NCBI GenBank assembly: GCA_943329105.2
Contig: CALQCP020000116.1
Coordinates: 1 to 7,265 of the forward strand
Origin: Chitinophaga pinensis
Lineage (GTDB): Bacteria; Planctomycetota; Phycisphaerae; Phycisphaerales; SM1A02
Direction: 5' to 3'
Length of the DNA: 7,265 nt
Shown: one piece after another, positions 1 to 5,517 of the stretch
How the letters are laid out: each line of letters begins with the position of its first letter
How positions within the stretch are numbered: position 1 is the first letter of the stretch
Notes under the pieces: generated by a model
The model's database searches: none
The model's input: only the letters and a program-made list of their open reading frames with translations
Told to the model about the DNA's origin: nothing
Translations under genes and position numbers: made by a program

Positions 1-2
1 GC

Positions 3-113
3 GCGTATGCACTTGATGGCAAGCACATTCGCTTGGCGAAAGCAACTGCGGACTCCATTGGTGCGGTCATTGGCGATGTTGTTGGCGTGACCGTGCTTGA
101 GCCAAGCGCATGA
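3..113 (+). CDS. astA: C-terminal end of probable arginine N-succinyltransferase (partial)
   Basis: Only the last 36 residues and the TGA stop are in the window; the gene begins upstream. The tail has the pattern IRLAKATADSIGAVIGDVVG, which by memory resembles the end of proteobacterial AstA (a stretch of the form LVLAPEIAAAL followed by GDTVR). AstA transfers succinyl from succinyl-CoA to arginine, the first step of the cytoplasmic AST pathway of arginine breakdown. The strongest support is context: the stop overlaps the start of astD as ATGA (110-113), and astA lies directly before astD in the known astCADBE operon of enterobacteria. The overlap implies translational coupling. The assignment rests on a short fragment, so another AST enzyme cannot be excluded. 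Confidence 0.6.
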   Translation, partial: AYALDGKHIRLAKATADSIGAVIGDVVGVTVLEPSA

Positions 114-1588
114 CCGCGGTGAATGAAATTATTTCTGTTGATCCCGCGCGCCCATCCGTTGAGGTTGGGCGATTTCGCATTGAAGTGGGCGCAGTGGGTG
201 CCGCCGTACAAGCGGCGCGTGCGGCATTTCCGGCATGGAGTGCGCGAACGCCCGATGAACGCGCCGAGGTGTTGCGCGCATGGGCAGCAGTTACGGTTCG
301 CCACGCTGAGCACATCGCCACGCTACTGACTCGTGAAACGGGTAAGACGATGGCTGAAGCGCGCCAAGAAGCGGCGCTGCTTGCGGACAAAGTCAATGTC
401 ACTCTGGAAGATCGCGTGCGTGCGCGCATTGCTGGCTATCAGATTCCGGCATCGGCCACGCGGTCCAACAATTGTTCGTACCGGCCGTATGGCGTGATCG
501 CGGTGATCGGTCCGTTCAACTTCCCGGCGCATTTACCCAATGGGCATTGGGTTCCGGCGCTTTATGCAGGGAATACGGTGATTTTTAAGCCAAGCGAGAA
601 GACTCCGGCAGTTGGCGCGTTACTGACTGATTTGATGAACGAAGCGGGCATGCCTGCTGGCGTATTCAATACGGTGCAAGGGCGCGGTGATGTGGCTGCC
701 GCGCTCGTGGCGCATGCGGATGTCGACGGAGTGCTCTTCACTGGCAGTTGGCCGGTTGGTCGACGCATCATGGAAGCCAACCTCGACCGACCCGGCCGCA
801 TGGTGGCGCTGGAGATGGGTGGTAGTAATGCAGCCATCGTCATGGATGATGCGGACCTGCGGCAAGCAGTCATTGAGTGCGTGCGTTGTGCGTTCATCAG
901 TACTGGGCAACGCTGCACGTGCACGCGGCGCATCATTGTTCATCAGGCAGTGGCCGAACGATTCATTGCTGCATTTGTTGAGTGCGCACGCACTATAACG
1001 GTGGCGCCGGGCGACGCAGATCCTGCGCCGTTCATGGGTCCACTAGTGAGCCGCGAGGCGCGCGATGCAACCGTTGCATTCCAAGAGGAGTGCAGGGCGC
1101 GTGGTGAGCACGTACTGCTGGCGTCGCGCGCGTTCGGTACGGGCATTGCAGCGGACGCATCGCAGTTTGGGGTATCCAAAGAAGGCTGGTTTGCAACGCC
1201 CGGCGTATTGCTTGCGCCTCGCTTTGAATTGCCAACGGACCGTGAGGTGTTTGGTCCAGTGGTCAGAATTTCCATCGCTGATAGTTTGGATGACGCGATT
1301 TCACAGGCAAATGCAACGGAATTCGGTCTCGCAGCCAGCATCTTCACGCAGCAACCCGCGGTCATTCGTGCCGCCATGGATCGGTTACGCGCTGGATGCA
1401 TCAATATCAATTGCGGCACCGCGGGCGCGAGCGGGAAGCTGCCATTTGGTGGACTTGGTCGGAGCGGGAATCTTCGACCAGCGGGTGCCGCGATGATTGA
1501 TTCATGTGCTTACCCAATAGCCTCCATGGTTGAGAGTGGTGACGCTGTTACCATTCCCGCTGGAATGACTGCGCCTGAGCGCGTCTGA
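110..1588 (+). CDS. astD: N-succinylglutamate 5-semialdehyde dehydrogenase
   Basis: This 492-residue protein has the same length as E. coli AstD. It would oxidise N-succinylglutamate 5-semialdehyde to N-succinylglutamate with NAD, the fourth step of arginine catabolism by the AST route, in the cytoplasm. Aldehyde-dehydrogenase landmarks appear in order: GPFNFPAHLPNGH (134-146), the cofactor-binding KPSE (160-163), FTGS (210-213), the general-base glutamate in LEMGG (E235), the catalytic cysteine in FISTGQRCTC (C269), EVFGP near residue 380, and the C-terminal LPFGGLGRSGNLRP followed by SCAYPIAS. GHLPNGH-like, GQRCTC and GNxRP with CAYP are AstD-type signatures that separate it from other aldehyde dehydrogenases. 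The ATG at 110 overlaps the upstream astA stop as ATGA; no clear Shine-Dalgarno site precedes it. No astB or astE follows, so the remaining AST genes must lie upstream or elsewhere. Confidence 0.93.
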   Translation: MTAVNEIISVDPARPSVEVGRFRIEVGAVGAAVQAARAAFPAWSARTPDERAEVLRAWAAVTVRHAEHIATLLTRETGKTMAEARQEAALLADKVNVTLEDRVRARIAGYQIPASATRSNNCSYRPYGVIAVIGPFNFPAHLPNGHWVPALYAGNTVIFKPSEKTPAVGALLTDLMNEAGMPAGVFNTVQGRGDVAAALVAHADVDGVLFTGSWPVGRRIMEANLDRPGRMVALEMGGSNAAIVMDDADLRQAVIECVRCAFISTGQRCTCTRRIIVHQAVAERFIAAFVECARTITVAPGDADPAPFMGPLVSREARDATVAFQEECRARGEHVLLASRAFGTGIAADASQFGVSKEGWFATPGVLLAPRFELPTDREVFGPVVRISIADSLDDAISQANATEFGLAASIFTQQPAVIRAAMDRLRAGCININCGTAGASGKLPFGGLGRSGNLRPAGAAMIDSCAYPIASMVESGDAVTIPAGMTAPERV

Positions 1589-1606
1589 CCAGCAAGCCCC
1601 CACGCC

Positions 1607-2359
1607 ATGACGCACACTCCAGCTCCTCACTACGCGATCATTGTTCCGGCATGGAACGAGGAAGCGATCATTGCGCAGACGGTCGGTCAACTGCGAACGA
1701 TTGCAGAGAATCTTGGGCGGCCCTATGAGTTGCTGGTGGTGGACGATGCCAGCAGCGATCGCACTGCCGCGTTAGCAACGGCTGCGGGTGCGCGCGTGGT
1801 CCGTGTCGAGAAGCGGCAGATTGCGGCGGTGCGCAATGCGGGCGGACACGCAACCACTGCGCCGTACCTGATCTTTGTTGACGCAGACACGTGGCTTCCA
1901 GAAACAGTGCTGCGGCATGCGCTTCGTGAACTTGACCGCGGTGCAGTGGGTGGTGGTTCGCGGGTGGCATTTGATGGTCGCGGCGGACCAATTTCCGAGG
2001 CATTCTTTGCAGCATTTAAGGTGCTTTGGTACGCGCAAGAACTTGCCGCTGGATGCTTTATTTTCATGCGCCGCGATGCGTTTATTGCGCTCAATGGATT
2101 TGATGAGCAGTGGTTCGCGGGCGAGGAATATTGGATGAGTAAGGCGCTCAAACAGCGCGGTCGATTTGCATTTCTTTCGGAAGAGGTTGTCAGCAGCGCG
2201 CGCAAGCAGCGAGCTGGAGCGGGGCCGCGCATGATGCTGACGCTCTTGGCGCTCACCATTTGGTTTTCACTTGGTCGTCACAAGCCACTGCAGTCCCGTG
2301 CCAAGCTCGCCTTCTGGTACGACGGCAAGCGCGAAGGCAAACCCATCGACCTCGGATAA
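1607..2359 (+). CDS. family 2 glycosyltransferase
   Basis: A 250-residue GT-A fold glycosyltransferase. Visible motifs are the N-terminal nucleotide-sugar strand IIVPAWNEE (11-19), VVDDASSDRT (44-53), the metal-binding VDADT (91-95, DxD type), the acceptor-region GCFIFMRRDAF with NGFDE (149-167), and FAGEEYW (170-176) where the family usually has an acidic ED-type catalytic-base motif. It ends in a hydrophobic stretch (about 209-222) and a basic FWYDGKRE tail, suggesting loose membrane association rather than a true transmembrane anchor. The donor, the acceptor and hence the glycan are unknown. It is in the same reading frame as astD, whose TGA lies 18 bases upstream; this ATG is the first after that stop, which fixes the start well. 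The short gap suggests co-transcription with astAD, although no functional link to arginine breakdown is evident. Confidence 0.88.
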   Translation: MTHTPAPHYAIIVPAWNEEAIIAQTVGQLRTIAENLGRPYELLVVDDASSDRTAALATAAGARVVRVEKRQIAAVRNAGGHATTAPYLIFVDADTWLPETVLRHALRELDRGAVGGGSRVAFDGRGGPISEAFFAAFKVLWYAQELAAGCFIFMRRDAFIALNGFDEQWFAGEEYWMSKALKQRGRFAFLSEEVVSSARKQRAGAGPRMMLTLLALTIWFSLGRHKPLQSRAKLAFWYDGKREGKPIDLG

Positions 2360-2381
2360 GTGTTCGGGTGCTTACGAATCC
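2354..2381. terminator. weak hairpin at the convergent gene junction (tentative)
   Basis: The two convergent genes stop 12 bases apart. Their facing TAA stops form the arms TAAG (2357-2360) and CTTA (2371-2374), and GGA (2354-2356) can pair with TCC (2379-2381) across a small bulge. There is no T-tract on either side, so an intrinsic terminator is doubtful. Part of the symmetry is simply the two stop codons facing each other. Confidence 0.15.
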
Positions 2382-3895
2382 TTGCGCCGTGAAGCCCACG
2401 CGGCAGCCAGCGCCACCACGATGGCAAAGAGCGCAATAGTCAGCGCCATTGCACGGCCGGACATGCCGGACGCAGGTGCGGGCTGATCAGTAATCGTCTC
2501 GCCGAACGCACTGTCGGTCACCACTACCGCGAGCGGCGCTGCGTTGGTGAGATTCAATGCGGCGGCAGGGGTCTTGCATGCCTGCAGAGCGGGATCGCCG
2601 TAGAGGACGACTGATAGTGCGATCCGTGCTCGGTCTTCCTTGGCAGTTGGCATCCACGACACCAAGTCACCGGAAGCGCGCGCCCAGTACGCACGGCGTT
2701 CGCTTTCAATGACGATGCCCACAGGCGTTCCTCGCGCGAGTTGGCGCGGAATGTTCACCATGGATTCAAGAGCGGGTGTCACTGGCGAAGCACTGATGTC
2801 CGCGGTGAATCCGGCGATTGCCGCAGCTTGCTTCCAAGCCATGAGATCCGCGATGTCGGGGCTACTTGGTCGCGCAAAGTTTGGCGTGAAAGCAACCAGA
2901 ATCGATGCAGGAGACGAAGCTGGCGTCGGTCGTGCGTCGGTTGCAGCCGGCGCCGTGGCAGCAACTGTCGCCGAAGTAGCAATCGGCGCAGGCGCGCCGC
3001 TCGCCGCGGCTGGACGAACGAGCCACCGAATGCCGCGCGCTGGGCCGCCATCGTTCAGCGCTGCATAGGTCGGGCCGGCGGCTACCACGAGTGAGGCAAC
3101 GGGATTCCCCGCGCCTCCTTGCCACGCTGGCATGAAATCGCGCGGCGAACTGTCGCAACTTCCGCCTTCGCCGTAGAGCGATGCGCTCCAACCCGCGTCT
3201 TGCAGTTGTCTTCGTGCGGAGGCCATCGGCCACGCATAGGCAGTTCCGCTTGCGCCGAGCACCGCGGTGCCGATAGCGGCTTGGCTGTTGCGGTCGTGTT
3301 CAAGTGTGGCTTGTGCGGCCAGCGACACCATCTTTGTGTCATCAAATGGCAAGCGTCCGACCGTGCGGAGCGCTGGTTCGCTGAGTGCAGCTTGCCAACC
3401 GGTCACCGGATCGACCGCTTTGCCAACTTCAAGGTTTGTTGTGAGCAGCCAATCAGTAGCGATTGGCTGCTTGACGCCTGCAAAGTTCCATGGACCCATG
3501 GAGATGACTTCAGACGAACCAATCACCAGCACTTGGTCGGTGGTTGCGCTGGCGGTTGTGCCTGTGGCGCTTTCCGTTGTTGCGCCCGCGGACGCCGTTG
3601 CGCTCACCGTCGCTTTCGCCAGCCGGGCCCGCACGGAGGCCAGCCGCGATTCCGCAGTTCCTTCCGCTGGGTCAAACTCGATCACCTCAACAGTGAATCG
3701 CGTGGCGCGTGCAGCGATCAGCGCCTTTACCTCGGGCAACTCGCGAACGCCCTTCGGCGCCACTAATGTCCAGCGCGTTGGCGTGGACGTGCGCGTCAAC
3801 TCCGCGCACGGCGCTACCGATGCGCAGCCCGTCAGCAGGGCAACCGGTCCAGCAATACCAACAACCGCTAGAAATTGAGCGTTTCCGCGCAACAA
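2372..3895 (-). CDS. putative lipoprotein with degenerate C25 (gingipain-like) peptidase fold and C-terminal membrane segment
   Basis: A 507-residue envelope protein of unknown function. The N-terminus is a lipoprotein signal with lipobox LLTGC (20-24, C24 lipidated). The body has landmarks reminiscent of gingipain-like C25 proteins: VLVIGSS (122-128), a TD (147-148), TVGRLPF (178-184) followed by a helix, and near the end VLYGDPALQ (430-438). The mature chain contains only one histidine (H200), in the helix after GRLP, and no GHG motif, so the usual Cys-His dyad seems absent. Ala/Thr/Ser-rich linkers occupy about 95-120 and 297-330. A hydrophobic segment (482-500) followed by RRKDS closes the protein. 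The start is TTG, immediately after the TGA of glyS with no base between; no ATG is available, and a second TTG follows directly. Co-transcription and coupling with glyS are likely. The fold assignment is from memory of motifs and is tentative; lipoprotein status is firmer. Confidence 0.6.
   Translation of the reverse strand: MLRGNAQFLAVVGIAGPVALLTGCASVAPCAELTRTSTPTRWTLVAPKGVRELPEVKALIAARATRFTVEVIEFDPAEGTAESRLASVRARLAKATVSATASAGATTESATGTTASATTDQVLVIGSSEVISMGPWNFAGVKQPIATDWLLTTNLEVGKAVDPVTGWQAALSEPALRTVGRLPFDDTKMVSLAAQATLEHDRNSQAAIGTAVLGASGTAYAWPMASARRQLQDAGWSASLYGEGGSCDSSPRDFMPAWQGGAGNPVASLVVAAGPTYAALNDGGPARGIRWLVRPAAASGAPAPIATSATVAATAPAATDARPTPASSPASILVAFTPNFARPSSPDIADLMAWKQAAAIAGFTADISASPVTPALESMVNIPRQLARGTPVGIVIESERRAYWARASGDLVSWMPTAKEDRARIALSVVLYGDPALQACKTPAAALNLTNAAPLAVVVTDSAFGETITDQPAPASGMSGRAMALTIALFAIVVALAAAWASRRKDS
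2396..2452 (-). other. C-terminal transmembrane segment of the lipoprotein gene product
   Basis: Codes for residues 482-500, an unbroken run of Ala, Leu, Ile, Val and Phe, preceded by PAPASGMSGR and followed by the basic tail RRKDS. This small-residue motif, helix and arginine cluster has the layout of a membrane anchor or of a C-terminal sorting signal. Confidence 0.65.
2906..3007 (-). other. Ala/Pro/Thr-rich low-complexity linker in the lipoprotein
   Basis: Codes for residues 297-330, almost entirely Ala, Pro, Thr and Ser. It separates the VGRLP-containing half from the VLYGDPAL-containing half and is probably a flexible inter-domain linker or an insertion in the fold. Confidence 0.6.
3536..3613 (-). 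other. Ala/Thr/Ser-rich low-complexity insert in the lipoprotein
   Basis: Codes for residues 95-120, made of Ala, Thr and Ser with little else. It directly precedes the VLVIGSS strand. The DNA is a run of imperfect GCN/ACN codons with no exact tandem unit, so it could vary in length between strains. Confidence 0.55.
3824..3895 (-). other. lipoprotein signal peptide
   Basis: Codes for residues 1-24: a short n-region with one arginine (R3), a hydrophobic core (about 8-20) and the lipobox LLTGC with lipidated C24. The following ASVAP has no aspartate at +2, so in a Gram-negative cell the protein would be expected to move to the outer membrane if a Lol-like system applies. Confidence 0.7.
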
Positions 3896-5464
3896 TCAGG
3901 AATCCGTCCCGATTTGCGCGTCAAGCCATGCTGGAACAGCGTCGATCGCCAGCTTCTCTTGTTGCTGCGTATCGCGATGGCGCACGGTGACGGTTTGTGC
4001 CGTCAACGATTCGCTGTCGATAGTGATGCAGAACGGAGTTCCTGCTTCGTCCATGCGCGCGTAACGCTTGCCGATCGATTGCTTCTCGTCGAACTCCACC
4101 ACGTGCTTCTTGCGCAACGTGCGGAAGAGTTTCTCGCCGATCTCGGGCATGCCGTCTTTGTTGACCAGCGGGAAGATGCCCGCCTTCACCGGGGCCATGC
4201 GCGGATTGAACTTCATGAACACGCCACTGGGGCGGCTTGGATCCGGCGTGTACGCCTCGCAGAGCAGGGCGAGCGTTCCGCGGTCAGCACCGGCCGATGG
4301 CTCGATGACGTGCGGGAAGTAGCGCTCGTTGCGCGCTTGGTCAAAGTGCTTCGCCTTGTCGTTCTTGCCGCTGGCGGTGGCATGTGCGCGCAAGTCGAAA
4401 TCGGATCGATGCGCAACGCCTTCCAACTCGCCGTAGCCGGGAGCGGTGAACGGGAATCGATACTCAATGTCACTGGTACCGGCGCCTTCCTTGGCATAGT
4501 GGGCAAGTTCATCGCGGTCGTGCTCGCGCAGTTGCAGGTTGGCGCTGGTGAGACCGATCGACTGCCACCAGCTGAAGCGCCAGTCGCGCCACCACGCGTA
4601 CCAGGTGGCGGCCTCGCTTGGATGAATGAAGAACTCAATCTCCATTTGTTCAAATTCCCGGCTACGGAACGTGAAATTGCGCGGTGTCACTTCGTTGCGG
4701 AATGCCTTGCCAATCTGCGCAATGCCGAAAGGAATCTTCACGCGCGTGGAGTCCATGACATTCTGGAAGTTGACAAAGATGCCTTGCGCAGTTTCTGGGC
4801 GGAGATAGGAATAGTTTCCTGGATCCTCCACCGCACCAACAAGCGTCTTGAACATTAAGTTGAACTGCCGCGGCTCAGTGAGCGTTCCAACTTCGGTGGC
4901 ATCGGGGCCAACGATGCGCGCGCGTTCATCGGCGGGCACAGTTGGGTACGGGCGCACAATGTGCCGGGCTGCATCAAGTGCTTCACGCTTCTCGTACTTG
5001 CAGATTCCCTTGATTGCCTTGGCGCGACCAGCGTCATCGCCTTCAACGAATGCCCAGAGCCGTGCTCCGGCTTCAACGGCACCAAGTACCACCAAGTGAT
5101 CCGCGCGATAGCGCTGCTTGGTCTCGCGGCAATCCACCATCGGGTCACTGAATCCGCCAACGTGGCCGGATGCTTCCCACACCTTGGGGTTCATGATGAT
5201 GGTGCAGTCGAGGCCAACGACATCGATCGGCTCGCCGTGCGGTCCGATCAGTTCGCGCTGCACAACGTCTTGCCACCATGCGTTCTTGAGGTTGCGCTTC
5301 AATTCCGTGCCGAGCGGGCCGTAATCCCAGAAGCCATTGATGCCGCCGTAGATTTCACTTGACTGGAACACGAAGCCGCGGCGCCTGCACAGAGCAACAA
5401 TCTGCTCCATGGTCTTGGCAGGAACTTCGGGCGCGGGGGAATTGGCAGCGGGGGAGTCAGACAT
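3896..5464 (-). CDS. glyS: glycyl-tRNA synthetase, single-chain dimeric class II type
   Basis: A 522-residue cytoplasmic enzyme that charges tRNA-Gly with glycine using ATP. It is the homodimeric (glyQS, archaeal/eukaryotic-like) type, not the alpha2-beta2 form. Visible are EIYGGINGFWDYGPLG (37-52), class II motif 1 around WEASGHVGGFSDP (96-108), LTEPRQFNLMFKT (195-207), YLRPETAQGIF (220-230), motif 2 from FRNEV (255-259) to REFEQMEIEFF (269-279), motif 3 with EPSAGADRG (R395), and the anticodon-binding domain from about 412 to the end (MAPVKAGIFPLV, IGKRYARMDEAGTPF). The six cysteines (26, 87, 112, 155, 402, 479) form no CxxC pair, so the zinc-ribbon seen in some relatives is missing. The ATG at 5464 lies 9 bases after a TACAAT hexamer and lacks a Shine-Dalgarno site. 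It heads a two-gene transcript with the lipoprotein gene and is divergent from the S9 peptidase gene. Confidence 0.96.
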   Translation of the reverse strand: MSDSPAANSPAPEVPAKTMEQIVALCRRRGFVFQSSEIYGGINGFWDYGPLGTELKRNLKNAWWQDVVQRELIGPHGEPIDVVGLDCTIIMNPKVWEASGHVGGFSDPMVDCRETKQRYRADHLVVLGAVEAGARLWAFVEGDDAGRAKAIKGICKYEKREALDAARHIVRPYPTVPADERARIVGPDATEVGTLTEPRQFNLMFKTLVGAVEDPGNYSYLRPETAQGIFVNFQNVMDSTRVKIPFGIAQIGKAFRNEVTPRNFTFRSREFEQMEIEFFIHPSEAATWYAWWRDWRFSWWQSIGLTSANLQLREHDRDELAHYAKEGAGTSDIEYRFPFTAPGYGELEGVAHRSDFDLRAHATASGKNDKAKHFDQARNERYFPHVIEPSAGADRGTLALLCEAYTPDPSRPSGVFMKFNPRMAPVKAGIFPLVNKDGMPEIGEKLFRTLRKKHVVEFDEKQSIGKRYARMDEAGTPFCITIDSESLTAQTVTVRHRDTQQQEKLAIDAVPAWLDAQIGTDS

Positions 5465-5473
5465 GGGGCGGCC

Positions 5474-5479
5474 ATTGTA
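5474..5479 (-). promoter_or_regulatory. candidate -10 element of glyS
   Basis: Read on the - strand the hexamer is TACAAT, five of six matches to TATAAT. Exactly 9 bases separate it from the glyS ATG, so transcription would begin at or within a few bases of the start codon. No convincing -35 element is found at 16-19 bases upstream. Confidence 0.35.
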
Positions 5480-5502
5480 GGAAATGCACGCCTTGTCCGG
5501 AC

Positions 5503-5508
5503 TACCAT
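5503..5508 (+). promoter_or_regulatory. candidate -10 element of the S9 peptidase gene
   Basis: TACCAT matches TATAAT at four of six positions. It sits 9 bases before the ATG at 5518, mirroring the spacing of the glyS hexamer. No -35 element is evident. Confidence 0.2.
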
Positions 5509-5517
5509 CGCCAAACT

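Noticed and set aside
1586..1609. astD and the glycosyltransferase are in the same frame, separated only by a TGA and six codons, so a read-through fusion was considered
   Set aside because: AstD ends at its normal family length and the glycosyltransferase begins with its normal N-terminal strand, so these are two complete genes. No recoding signal is visible.
3536..3613. Possible tandem repeat or CRISPR-like repetition in the Ala/Thr-rich stretch
   Set aside because: There is no exact repeated unit or spacer pattern; the apparent repetition reflects GCN and ACN codons in a protein linker.
3119..3878. Overlapping + strand open frames of about 200 codons opposite the lipoprotein gene
   Set aside because: Composition follows from the Ala/Thr-rich codons on the other strand, and no recognisable domain or start context is present. 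The - strand frame has a signal peptide, lipobox and membrane segment and is the real one.
3875..4858. A 327-codon open frame on the + strand opposite glyS
   Set aside because: It lies wholly antisense to a highly conserved glycyl-tRNA synthetase, its translation shows no family motif, and long antisense open frames are common in GC-rich coding DNA.
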